Positions 44,489-53,498 of a DNA stretch of 64,000 nt are shown in pieces. Below the pieces are notes generated by a model. That model made no database searches, was not told where the DNA came from, and was given only the letters and a program-made list of their open reading frames with translations. This stretch comes from Tunturiibacter gelidiferens (GTDB lineage Bacteria > Acidobacteriota > Terriglobia > Terriglobales > Acidobacteriaceae), in the NCBI RefSeq assembly GCF_014201335.1, contig NZ_JACHEB010000015.1:96938-160937 (forward strand), read 5' to 3'. Each line of letters opens with the position of its first letter. The first letter of the stretch is position 1. A program made the translations under genes and the position numbers.

Positions 44489-47400
44489 ATGGTTTTTAGA
44501 AGACTAGTGAAAAGTTTGTTATTGTGCTTGGCGTGTTTGCTGTCGTTGGTTGGCGGAGCGTCGGCGCAGCTCAGCACCGCAACCATGTTTGGAAACGTAG
44601 TCGACACAACCGGAGCGGTAATTCCGAACGCAACCATTACGATTACCCAAAAGACAACCAATTTTGTTCGGACTACGACCTCAAATGCCCGAGGTGAGTA
44701 TAGGGCAGAATTTCTGCCCGTCGGTCCCTACACCGTGAAGGCGTCAGCAGCCGGCTTCAGGGATCTGGTGCAGAGCGGTATCGTACTGACCGCGACGCAG
44801 GAGGCGAACATCAACCTGCCGCTTCAGATTGGCGGCGACAACTCCGTGGTCGAGGTTACGGCGGAAGTGCCGCTGGTCAACCTCGGAAGCTCGGTGCTCG
44901 GGAAAACGGTGGACAACCGCGAGGTCGACAACCTCCCAATCGTGGGCCGTAACGTGTACCAACTGCTAAACCTCACACCCGGGGTGCAGGCGGCGGGACC
45001 TCCAGAAAACACTGTCGGATTTCCCGCCCAACACGTGATCATCAATGGTTCCTCCGACAACATGGTTGGCCAGGTGACCTACTACCTGGACGGCGGCATC
45101 AATATGACCGGTCTGCGCAATACCGGAAACGTGCTGCCAAACCCAGATGCGATCGATCAATTCGCCGTGCAGACTAGCAATTTCAACGCGGAATACGGTC
45201 GAACAGGCGCCGGAATCATCACTGTGCTGACCAAATCCGGTACGAACCAGATGCACGGTTCTGTCTTCGAGTTCCACCAGGAGACAAACTTCAACTCGAA
45301 TGCATGGCTACAAACGACGCGTACGCCGGAACACATCAATCGCTTCGGCGGAACACTCGGCGGCCCTATCTGGAAGGACAAGACATTCTTCTTCGGCAGT
45401 TACGCGGGTCTGCGCCAGATCAGCCCTGTGAACTTCAACACCGTCGTTCCTGATCAACTGCAGCGTGCGGGAAACTTCTCCGAGAATCTGCCGGGACAGG
45501 GTCAGTCTTCGACTGCTTTTGGTGGCCAGTTTCAGGTCTACGATCCCATCACCCACAAGCCCGTGGCAGGAAATCGCCTTGATTTGGACCCGAACTATCA
45601 ACCCGATCCGGTAGCCGCGGCGGTCCTTGCGAAAAATGTGCCGCTACCAACTCCCGGCCGCACCGACAATCGCTTCATTGGAAACGAAGGTTTGCCCAAC
45701 CAGACCGACGAGTTCCTCATCAAGGTCGAGCATCAGCTTGCGGCCGCGCATCGCCTCACCGTCTCCTACTACCAGTCGAACGGCGCACAAGAGAATCTTC
45801 CATCCGGCTCGAATCTTCCCGGATGGGCGGTAAACGACTACGACTATCGTCAGCAGAACGCCAACGTCAGCGATGTCTGGACCATCTCCCCACGGTCGGT
45901 CAACCAGATCTGGCTGAGTTACACCCGCATGATGGGCGGGCGTATTAGTAATCCTGACATCTCGCTCGCTTCGTATGGATCCGACCTGAACGTTCAGGGA
46001 ACCCCGTCATTGCCGGATATCAACGTTGCGAACTTCTTCCATCTCGCCAACGCGATCAGTGGACCGGTTGCAGGCGACAACGTCTACGGTCTCCGCGATG
46101 TCTACAACACGACGAAGGGCCGTCATTCGCTCTCTATCGGCGGCGAAGTCTATCTTGAAAAAGACCGTCTTGAGACCTTGCTGAACAACTACGGAACCTT
46201 CAGCTTTACCAGCACCACGGTCCCCACCACTGCATCGTCTCTGGCGACCTACAACAAAACCGGCGCAGCCATTTCAGACTTTTTGATTGGACACCCGAAC
46301 ACGATGGGACAGGACTCGCCCGATGATGCAAACGCCAACTACTGGAACTACGGCTTCTTCGCGCAGGACGACTTCCGGGCGCTACCTACGCTTACGCTGA
46401 ACCTTGGCCTGCGATACGACGTGCAGACGGCACCCACGGATACACAGCGACGCTACGCCATCTTCCGTCCCGGCGTACAGTCGACTGTCTCGCCGAACGC
46501 CATGCTGGGCCAGCTCTTCCCCGGTGATCCCGGTGTTCCGCAGGGTGGTGTGGATACAAACTACAACCACTTCTCGCCGCGCGTCGGCTTTGCCTACGAC
46601 CCGTACAACAACGGCCATACGGTCTTTCATGGCGGCGCCGGTCTCTTCTTCAACAGCATCGCAGGCAACGAGTGGATGCTGCCGCAGAACTTCCAGCCCT
46701 TTGCTGTTCGCGAGACGGCCGCGTTCAGTCACGTCACCAGCTTGCAACATATCTACTCGACCGACTGCCAGGACTTTGCGGGCTGCACCTCGCCTTTCCC
46801 GTATGTCTATAGTAAGACTAATCCGCGCTATGTCTCGCCCGCCTCCTTGGTTTTCCTGCAGGAGGGCATGCGGTGGCCGTACAACGTGCAGGTGAACTTC
46901 GGCATGCAGCAGCAGCTTGCGAAGGACCTTGCCGTTACCATCAACTATGCGGGTGCGTTCAGCCGCAAACTGCCGCTCTACATCGACGAGAACGATCCGA
47001 TCTACAACACCGACAATCCGGCTCTGAACACGACCTCAAACTACAACTGCCGTCGTCCTTTCGACGCGATTCCGTTTGGCTCGGGAACGGCGTGCGCAAA
47101 TCCAGCCATTAATTCGAAGTACATGAGCAACGGATACGTCATCGAAGATGGTCAGAACACAAACTACAATGGTCTGCAGATCTCGGTAGATAAACGCCTC
47201 AGCAACCACATCAGCGTGAGCGGGTTCTACATCTGGGCCAAGGCTCTGGCGAGCGCCTCGCTGCAGACGCAAGGCAACATCGGCAATAGCAACGCCACCA
47301 TCCCTGAGGATTATCGGATGATGTCGCTCGAGCGGCAGCGCACCGACAACGACATCCGCAACCAGTTTGTCGCATCGGGTGTGTGGAAGCCAGATTACTT

Positions 47401-47935
47401 CGGTGGCTTCAAGCCTGTCGTACGCACGCTGCTGAACGGCTGGTCGATCTCGGCCATCGTCACACTTCGCAGCGGTCTTCCATTCAACATCACCAGCGGC
47501 ACCGACGACAACATGGACGGCAACACTAACGATCGTCCGAACGTCGCGGTAGGGAAGCGTGAGAACGTGCTCAATACCAGCCGGAATCGCTCCGTCTCCA
47601 GGTTGCAGTGGTTCGACACGACAGCATATTGCAAGGTGGCCTCGACAGGCTGTCCGGCAGGTGCAGGCGCGGGAGATCGCGATGGCACGGTTCGGGCCAA
47701 TTCGCTTGATGGCCCAGGCTATCGCAACGTCGATGCCGCTATATTCCGCGACTTTTCAATCTATGAGCGCGTAAGGTTCCAGTTCCGTGGTGAAGCGACC
47801 AACGTCTTCAACATGGTAAACATGGGGCAGCCTGCGGCCACCCTCAACAACACCGGTACTTTCGGCGTCATCTCAGGTCAGGCGACGAATACCAACATGC
47901 GCATCATCCAGCTGGGCGGTCGCATTCTGTTCTGA
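44489..47935 (+). CDS. TonB-dependent outer-membrane receptor, Oar-like
   Basis: ATG 44489 is preferred because it starts the signal peptide (RRLVKSLLLCLACLLSLVGG, then ASAQ) after an AGAGGGG ribosome binding site; an open frame extends 20 codons upstream. The 1148-residue receptor has the carboxypeptidase-regulatory-like domain (MFGNVVDTTGAVIPNATITI, GEYRAEFLPVGPYTVKASAA), plug (VDNLPIVGRNVYQLLNLTPG, IDQFAVQTSNFNAEYGRTGA, LTKSGTNQMHGSVFEF) and barrel closing in GGRILF with terminal Phe. It is transcribed after the GH105 gene with a 244-bp gap, consistent with import of unsaturated oligouronides. No SusD-like lipoprotein accompanies it, as is usual in acidobacteria. Confidence 0.92.
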   Translation: MVFRRLVKSLLLCLACLLSLVGGASAQLSTATMFGNVVDTTGAVIPNATITITQKTTNFVRTTTSNARGEYRAEFLPVGPYTVKASAAGFRDLVQSGIVLTATQEANINLPLQIGGDNSVVEVTAEVPLVNLGSSVLGKTVDNREVDNLPIVGRNVYQLLNLTPGVQAAGPPENTVGFPAQHVIINGSSDNMVGQVTYYLDGGINMTGLRNTGNVLPNPDAIDQFAVQTSNFNAEYGRTGAGIITVLTKSGTNQMHGSVFEFHQETNFNSNAWLQTTRTPEHINRFGGTLGGPIWKDKTFFFGSYAGLRQISPVNFNTVVPDQLQRAGNFSENLPGQGQSSTAFGGQFQVYDPITHKPVAGNRLDLDPNYQPDPVAAAVLAKNVPLPTPGRTDNRFIGNEGLPNQTDEFLIKVEHQLAAAHRLTVSYYQSNGAQENLPSGSNLPGWAVNDYDYRQQNANVSDVWTISPRSVNQIWLSYTRMMGGRISNPDISLASYGSDLNVQGTPSLPDINVANFFHLANAISGPVAGDNVYGLRDVYNTTKGRHSLSIGGEVYLEKDRLETLLNNYGTFSFTSTTVPTTASSLATYNKTGAAISDFLIGHPNTMGQDSPDDANANYWNYGFFAQDDFRALPTLTLNLGLRYDVQTAPTDTQRRYAIFRPGVQSTVSPNAMLGQLFPGDPGVPQGGVDTNYNHFSPRVGFAYDPYNNGHTVFHGGAGLFFNSIAGNEWMLPQNFQPFAVRETAAFSHVTSLQHIYSTDCQDFAGCTSPFPYVYSKTNPRYVSPASLVFLQEGMRWPYNVQVNFGMQQQLAKDLAVTINYAGAFSRKLPLYIDENDPIYNTDNPALNTTSNYNCRRPFDAIPFGSGTACANPAINSKYMSNGYVIEDGQNTNYNGLQISVDKRLSNHISVSGFYIWAKALASASLQTQGNIGNSNATIPEDYRMMSLERQRTDNDIRNQFVASGVWKPDYFGGFKPVVRTLLNGWSISAIVTLRSGLPFNITSGTDDNMDGNTNDRPNVAVGKRENVLNTSRNRSVSRLQWFDTTAYCKVASTGCPAGAGAGDRDGTVRANSLDGPGYRNVDAAIFRDFSIYERVRFQFRGEATNVFNMVNMGQPAATLNNTGTFGVISGQATNTNMRIIQLGGRILF

Positions 47936-48312
47936 TCGCTCTCTTTCGAGAACGACAAACGACGGGATGCTACAAGGCGACAGAATGAGTGGACGAGGGC
48001 GTTCACAATCCATCGTGATGCCCTCTCGCTGTTGGAGCAGGGAAACTATCGTTGCGCAGAAACTAGTGGCGATATTCTGGCACCGCTCTCCGATATCGAG
48101 GGCGATACCTACCCTTTTTGTCGCTTTTTACGAAGCGGGCGGGAGGTACGTAGAGAAAGGTTTTGGTCGGCGATGCGCCATGTAACTGCGGTCGTTCTCT
48201 CGGAGACGTGAAGAGGAAGGCAGTCGCTGAGACTTCCACGCTCAGGTGACGATATTTGAGGAAAATCATCCATCCCCACAGATTCGGAAAATGCGCGTAT
48301 CGCGGCACGCCT
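47936..48312. other. Intergenic region between convergent genes
   Basis: No gene is supported. An imperfect hairpin, GAGGGC (47995-48000) and CAC pairing with GTG and GCCCTC (48020-48025), about 60 bp after the TonB receptor stop, may act as its terminator but lacks a U-tract. Confidence 0.5.
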
Positions 48313-50808
48313 CTAGAAGTCGTCGGCGTTGCCGATGGGCATGCCGGGTGGGGCTTCGATGGGTTTGGCGGGGATGAACTTGGCGGGATCGCGGTTGAAG
48401 TCGTTGATGCGATCGATGAGGGCGGCGCGGTGGATGGCTTCGGCGGTGTCGGTGAGTGGGGCGGCGGTGGTCCACTGCTTGAGGAGATCGTTGATGTGAG
48501 ACCGGGCGATGGCGCGGGCCTGCGTGGAGGCTTGGGGGTTGACGGCGAGCGAGAGCATGGCTTCCAGGGCGCGGAATTCGACGGCGCGTTCTACTTCGGA
48601 GGACATGGTGTGGCCGCCTTCGGGGCGCTCGGCGGTAGTTTTGGAGATGGCTTCGAGGACGCCGCGGAGGGAGGGGGAGTCGGCGAGGCGCATGTGGTAC
48701 TGGACGAGGCGGGAGGCGCGAGCGGGGTCGAGGAGGACGTTGAGGGTGAGGTCTGCGGCAGATTCGGCGGTGGCGATGGGGTCGAAGGTTAGGCCAGTTT
48801 CAGAGGGGAAGGATTCGCGTGTGCGTGGGAGGCCGGGTGGACGGGGTGGGAGGATTTTTAAGAGCGGCTCGGGCAGCGTGAGGGTTTCGGGGGAGAGAGT
48901 TTTGAGGACGGCGGTGAGGGCTTTTTTCTGCTCGGCGGAGGGGACGATCTCGGGGTTGGACTGGGCGTCGCCGCGGAGGTTGTAGCGATAGTCGAGGCCG
49001 CCGATCTCTTTGACGGCGGCTTCGGTTTGGTAGCGGTGGAGGAGGTAGAGGGGGACGAGGGTGTCTTCGAGCTGTGCCATGGGCGTACCTGTGGTGATGG
49101 CGTTCTGGTTGAAGCGGGCTAGGGCTGCGGTGCGGATGGTGAGGATGCGGTCCAGTTCGTCGGCGGGGTCGGTGCCGTTATCCCAGAGATGGGCGCGGGG
49201 GTGGGCGCCGCCGAGGGGGCGGGCGTCTTCGTCGGTGATGTAGAGGAGGCCGGTTTTTTCGCTGGCATTGAGGATGTTGTTGAGGGCTGCGGGGTCTTCT
49301 GTTGGTTTGCCGGCGGAGTCGAACTCGCGGTAGCCGTAGTCGATGGCGACCTTGTCCCAGATGCCGATGTTGACGGCGTAGCTTTCGGAGAGGGTGGGGA
49401 TGTCTTCTTTGTTGAGGGTGATGTAGGGGTGGGGGTAGTCCATGACTGAGACGGACTCTTCGGGGGTGTGGGGGAAGGAACTGGCGGCGAAGTTGTGCGC
49501 GAGGCCGAGGGTGTGGCCGGTTTCATGCGCTGCTAGCTGGCGAGTGCGGGCTAGAGCCATCGCAAGCATGGGATCGTTTGCGGGGGGGAGGGGTTTGCCG
49601 TTCTCGTAGGGGCTCAGGAGGGATTCGGCGATGAGGTAGTCCTGGCGACTGCGGAGGGAGCCGAGGGTTACGTTGCCTTTGATGATTTCGCCGGTGCGCG
49701 GGTCGACGACGGCGGAGCCGTAGCTCCAACCGCGGGTGTAGCGATGGACCCACTGAATGATGTTGTAGCGGATGTCCATGGGGTCGGCGTCGGCGGGGAG
49801 GATGTCGACGCGGAAGGTGCCTTTGGCCCAGCCTGCGGCCTGGAAAGCTTGATCCCACCAGCGCGCGCCTTCGAGGAGCGCCGTGCGGATGGGCTCGGCG
49901 GCGCCGCGATCGACGTAGTACTGAATGGGGGTGACGGCTTCACAGTTTTGTTTGCAGTAGGGATCTTTTTTGATGAGGCGGTGGCGGATGATGAATTGCT
50001 GGTCGAGTGGGGCGCCTAGTGGAACGGCGTAGTCGCGATAGCTGGCGGGGAAGTAGCCGGTGCGTGGGTCGAAGCGGCGAGGGGCGAAGCCGGGGCCGGG
50101 AAGTTCGATGAAGGACTGGTGCTCGCGGAGGGTGAGGGCGTGGGCATCGGGGGTGACGTTATTGACGAACTCGGCTTTGGTGGGATCGTCGGTGGTGAAG
50201 GTGAGGATGGATTCTACTTCGGTGTTTTTCGGGAAGGCTTTGGTGGCGTCGAGGGCGATGGTGGAGCGGTCGGGGTCGAGTTTGTAAGTGCCTTGCTTGG
50301 TGGTGGTGAGTGTTTCGGCGACGCAGTGGGCGTCGCGGAGGTAGAAGTTAGTTGCGTCAATGAGGACGGCGCCGTTGGGGTCCTCGGCTTCGACCTTGAA
50401 GCCGTAGAGGATGGACTCGGGGAACGACTGGCGGACGGCTAGCTGCTCGAGCGGGTCGGTGGAGGTGGAGCGGAAGGATTGGTTTGGTTCGACGAGGAGG
50501 ACTTTGGGACCAGTGCGCTCGAAGTGGAGGACTTCGCCGGAGGAGATTTGGCCGCGATCGAGGCCGAGATCGTTGGAGCCGGTGCCGTACGGGAGGGAGT
50601 GGGTGTAGATGAGCTCTGGGCTGTGGCCTGTGGCGTCGAGATGAGGAATTTCGAGGTAGAGCTTGCCTGTCTTGGCGTCCCAGTCGAGTGGGAGATAGCC
50701 GTCGAGGTGCTTCATGCCGGTGGTTTTGGCGGCGATGGTTTGTGCGGAGAGTGTGGCGGGGAGGATCGCGGAGAGTGCGAGGAGGGCCAGGGTCGGGCGG
50801 TTGGGCAT
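48313..50808 (-). CDS. Large exported zinc metalloprotease (zincin, DUF5117/DUF4953-type)
   Basis: An 831-residue protein with a signal peptide (LALLALSAILPATLSAQT). The N-terminal ~270 residues are the DUF5117-like beta-rich domain (HLDGYLPLDWDAKTGKLYLE). The catalytic region has LAAHETGHTLGLAHNFAASS at about residues 425-442, an HExxHxxGxxH zinc site, and a downstream SVMDYPHPYITL with the Met-turn, so it is a metzincin-type peptidase. The C-terminal ~250 residues are helical. Members are common in acidobacteria and Bacteroidota; substrates are unknown. The gene is unusually GC-rich and G+C at third positions is extreme, so long open frames appear antisense to it; those are compositional. 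It stands alone, with its 3' end facing the TonB receptor. Confidence 0.9.
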   Translation of the reverse strand: MPNRPTLALLALSAILPATLSAQTIAAKTTGMKHLDGYLPLDWDAKTGKLYLEIPHLDATGHSPELIYTHSLPYGTGSNDLGLDRGQISSGEVLHFERTGPKVLLVEPNQSFRSTSTDPLEQLAVRQSFPESILYGFKVEAEDPNGAVLIDATNFYLRDAHCVAETLTTTKQGTYKLDPDRSTIALDATKAFPKNTEVESILTFTTDDPTKAEFVNNVTPDAHALTLREHQSFIELPGPGFAPRRFDPRTGYFPASYRDYAVPLGAPLDQQFIIRHRLIKKDPYCKQNCEAVTPIQYYVDRGAAEPIRTALLEGARWWDQAFQAAGWAKGTFRVDILPADADPMDIRYNIIQWVHRYTRGWSYGSAVVDPRTGEIIKGNVTLGSLRSRQDYLIAESLLSPYENGKPLPPANDPMLAMALARTRQLAAHETGHTLGLAHNFAASSFPHTPEESVSVMDYPHPYITLNKEDIPTLSESYAVNIGIWDKVAIDYGYREFDSAGKPTEDPAALNNILNASEKTGLLYITDEDARPLGGAHPRAHLWDNGTDPADELDRILTIRTAALARFNQNAITTGTPMAQLEDTLVPLYLLHRYQTEAAVKEIGGLDYRYNLRGDAQSNPEIVPSAEQKKALTAVLKTLSPETLTLPEPLLKILPPRPPGLPRTRESFPSETGLTFDPIATAESAADLTLNVLLDPARASRLVQYHMRLADSPSLRGVLEAISKTTAERPEGGHTMSSEVERAVEFRALEAMLSLAVNPQASTQARAIARSHINDLLKQWTTAAPLTDTAEAIHRAALIDRINDFNRDPAKFIPAKPIEAPPGMPIGNADDF

Positions 50809-51023
50809 TATTTTGTTTTACACCAGGGGATCGGCGCATACCGCCTGCGGGTTAACAACCTTCGCTACCTCACGCTGGCCGATCATTTCGTCGGGACGTT
50901 CCGCCGATGTCCTTGATACTTGGTCCAAGCGAATCCGATCTAGTGATCAGGCGGATCAATAGGCTGTAGTTGTAACGGCCCTTTTTTGCAACCGTTACAA
51001 AAGCCGTTACGGTGTCAGGAAAT

Positions 51024-51049
51024 AAGGCCAGCCGATTAGGGCTGGCCTT
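51024..51049 (-). terminator. Terminator downstream of the tRNA-Leu 3' end
   Basis: AAGGCCAGCC (51024-51033) and GGCTGGCCTT (51040-51049) form a perfect 10-bp stem with a 6-nt loop, 26 bp past the CCA of the minus-strand tRNA-Leu fragment and followed in that direction by ATTTCC. It looks like the native terminator of the tRNA gene, retained next to the attachment site. Confidence 0.65.
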
Positions 51050-51074
51050 CTCATATCTCATTGATTCTTTGGAT

Positions 51075-51126
51075 TGGTGCGGACGAGGGGACTTGAACCC
51101 TATGCCTTGCGGCGCTAGCACCTCAA
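51075..51126 (-). pseudogene. 3' fragment of tRNA-Leu(GAG), probable attachment-site scar
   Basis: On the minus strand the sequence from the anticodon loop (TTGAGGTGCTAGCG) through the variable arm (CCGCAAGGC), T arm (GGGTTCAAGTCCC) and acceptor (TCGTCCGC) to encoded A-CCA is perfect for a bacterial tRNA-Leu. The 5' half is missing: no GCGGACG partner or D arm is present upstream of 51126, where unrelated sequence starts at the anticodon loop. This is the structure left at the distal end when an element integrates into a tRNA gene and carries a copy of its 3' half. Confidence 0.8.
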
Positions 51127-51431
51127 CCTAAAGATGAGTGTATCACCGGGTATCTTGGAGCCTCAAGTCGCTGATTCCAGGAAAACTGAGTATCCCCTGT
51201 ATCCCGACTATCGCCGTTCCGCTGCAAGACCACTTCAGGAAGGCCATCAATGTAATGTTCTGAAATGAACGACCCCGCGAACGCCCTGTCTGAACCGCTC
51301 CTACCCTTGAACACTGAAGAAGCTGCCCTTAGAGCAGAAATCGCGACTTCTTCTGGCAAGGCTCGAAAAGATAGGTCGTCGCGATACCAGTGCGCTTAGC
51401 AAACATAATCTCATCCTGACGGGTGACCCTT

Positions 51432-52476
51432 ATGGACTTGCCTTCGGCTACCAAGAGGTCGACAAATCAGCCGTCAAAAGAACATTTGCTTGGCGCCTCG
51501 TGGACGAAACTGGTCAATGAAGGATACCTCGTCGATGTGTCCGGTTCGGCTTTCACAAGGTAAGCGACGAAGGCAAGGAATATCTGCTCCAGCAGGAGAT
51601 CCAGACACCCGCCGCAGCTACAGACATCCCTCTCGCAAAACCTACTTCTACAGCACCGCGTGCCTTCATATCGTATTCGTGGGATTGCCCGGAGCATAAA
51701 GCATGGGTGTTGAAGTTTGCGGTACGACTACAGGGCGAGAGCGGCGAAACAATCCTCGATACGTGGTACCTAAAACCCGGACAAGACAAAACCCACTTCA
51801 TGGAACAAGCTATCGCTACAAGCGATTTCGTGATCGTCATCTGCACGGACAAATATGCCAAGCGAGCCGACAATCGGGAAGGTGGTGTTGGATACGAGTC
51901 GACAGTGATTACAGGTCAGATGGCAGAGGACATTCTAACCAATAAATTTCTGCCGGTTCTCCGGAGCGGTACGTATAAAACTGCGACACCCATATATCTC
52001 AAAAGCCGCATGGATGTGAATCTCACCGACGATCCCATCCGCGAAGATGAATATGACAGTTTGCTTCGCGTACTGCACGGAGAGCCAATCGAGCCGCCAC
52101 CACTTGGCAGCAAGCCAGACTTTCAAAGAAGGCAGAACCGAAAGCTAAAATCTTCCTGCAAGCGGCCGGAGAGGCTTTAGCAGAGCAGAATGCCGGGACG
52201 TTATTAGGTCCTCTCAAGAAACGACCACAGGCTGAATTTCATGCGCAATACGATAAACCCGGCACCCCCGGGCCTTGGGTGTATGCACTCATTCGTCAGT
52301 GGCAGATAAACGGAGAGGTTAAACACAGTTTGGAGACCAGTCAGGGCGACGAGTTCCTTGGCACCAAGGACGACGTTGTAGAGGTGTTCTCAAAGTTTCA
52401 TAGGAAGATGATTAAAGGAAGCTACAAGCGCATGCAGTTCATGCCCGGAATAGATCCTGATTTCCAGTCGCTATGA
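51432..52476 (+). pseudogene. SEFIR/TIR-domain protein with winged-helix-like N-terminus, frameshifted
   Basis: Three frames make a ~345-residue protein. From ATG 51432 an N-terminal piece reads EHLLGASWTKLVNEGYLVDV. After a shift near 51540, FHKVSDEGKEYLLQQEIQTP follows, a winged-helix-like element. The signalling domain comes next: APRAFISYSWDCPEHKAWVL, ILDTWYLKPGQDKTHFMEQA, SDFVIVICTDKYAKRADNRE, GGVGYESTVITGQMAED, typical of bacterial SEFIR/TIR_2 proteins. After another shift near 52130 the end reads KAKIFLQAAGEALAEQNAGT to GIDPDFQSL. TIR-type bacterial proteins often act as NAD-cleaving effectors in phage defence; that role here is inference. At least two lesions make the copy inactive. 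The true start is uncertain. Confidence 0.72.
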
Positions 52477-52483
52477 TGTTGAG

Positions 52484-52822
52484 TTACCTCGGCTTCATTT
52501 CGATCTTTGCGATAGAGGAACGCTTTTCCATCAACTCGCGAGCATTCTCAATATCCTCGTTATCAGTGATCGAATAGCGACGTTCGAGGCTATCGGTCTT
52601 GCGACCGCTGATTTTCATTCGCACAACTTGGGGAATGCCAGCCCGGCGCATGTTCCTGATAGCGGTCCTGCGAAGATCGTGGAAGTTGAGGTCAGGCACA
52701 CAAGCTGCGATGCATGCCACCCGCCAGGCTGTTCGGAAATCCTGTCGTCGCTGAAAGCTGCGCCTGCTGCTCGTCGAAGCGAGCGCCAGAGGCCTCGGCA
52801 AGGCCTTGGTAGACGAGTGCAC
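52484..52822 (-). pseudogene. Tyrosine integrase, C-terminal remnant beside the tRNA-Leu scar
   Basis: The legible part is FRTAWRVACIAACVPDLNFH, DLRRTAIRNMRRAGIPQVVR, MKISGRKTDSLERRYSITDN and EDIENARELMEKRSS. HDLRR supplies the HxxR residues and RRYSI the Tyr. The second catalytic His, normally in ISGHKT, is Arg here. The N-terminal two thirds are missing; IS30 transposase sequence begins at about 52855-52870. It converges on the SEFIR/TIR gene, whose stop lies 8 bp away. It is the likely integrase of the element inserted at tRNA-Leu. Confidence 0.8.
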
Positions 52823-52854
52823 GTACTTCGCGCGCGCGGCAGGCTACAAGAAAA

Positions 52855-53142
52855 TTACACTCTGGACACAGGACGTTGCAACCTGCTGGCTATCTCCCGG
52901 ATCGTCGAACCGGCTGCGATTCCTCGTGAGATGTCTTCCCGCTCGGCCAGCGTCAGAGTCCGCGGTGAACGCCGACGAGCGGGAGGAACGATCCCGCCGC
53001 GCTGCGTCAACAGGAACCGAATGGAACCATGCCCCTTACCGAAGGCTCGCCCAATGTCATGCAACGACTCGCCCGCCTTCCAGCGCCGCCACATCTCGAT
53101 CCGCTGCTCAGTGGAAAGCCTGTTCCCTTTTCCTTGTGCCAT
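52855..53142 (-). pseudogene. IS30-family transposase, N-terminal fragment
   Basis: From ATG 53142 the product reads MAQGKGNRLSTEQRIEMWRR, AGESLHDIGRAFGKGHGSIR, then RTLTLAEREDISRGIAAGST and IREIASRLQRPVSRV, the double HTH region of IS30 transposases. The DDE catalytic domain is absent, because the sequence changes at about 52865 and continues into integrase DNA. A GCAACACACCATC sequence near 53175-53190 on the minus strand lies where the IS30 end is expected. It represents a partial IS that interrupts or borders the integrase remnant. Confidence 0.75.
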
Positions 53143-53200
53143 AAACACCACCTTTAGAAATCGAATTCATATCAGATGGTGTGTTGCATCGACCGGTTGA

Positions 53201-53498
53201 GACCGCCTGACTTTGCGGGAAGTTGCCGGAGGCTTATCTTCCTTTGAGAAGACCATCGACGTATTGTTCGCAATCACCAGCGAACCCGCCCTACCGGCTG
53301 GCATCTAGCCCGCAACGGCGAGTGCACCGAAAATACACCCGCCGGCATCTCCTGCCCGCCCACACTTGCAACATTGTTCAATCATTCCAGGTGCCACCCG
53401 GCTGCCAGTCCATCCATATCCCGAGAAGCAAAGACCACTGCCCGAGTGATACGGAAGCCATCTTCACAGATACCGCGATACCCACAGAGACCAAATTG
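53201..53498. other. Intergenic region, nothing recognised
   Basis: About 300 bp between the IS30 fragment and the 3' end of the PD40 regulator gene. An open frame here lacks codon bias and a ribosome binding site. No hairpin or promoter stands out. Confidence 0.5.

Noticed and set aside
48256..50916. Long plus-strand open frames opposite the zinc metalloprotease (for example 48256-48792, 50119-50442)
   Set aside because: They are glycine/valine-rich mirror images of a GC-rich gene with clear signal peptide and zinc motif on the minus strand; no ribosome binding sites or families.
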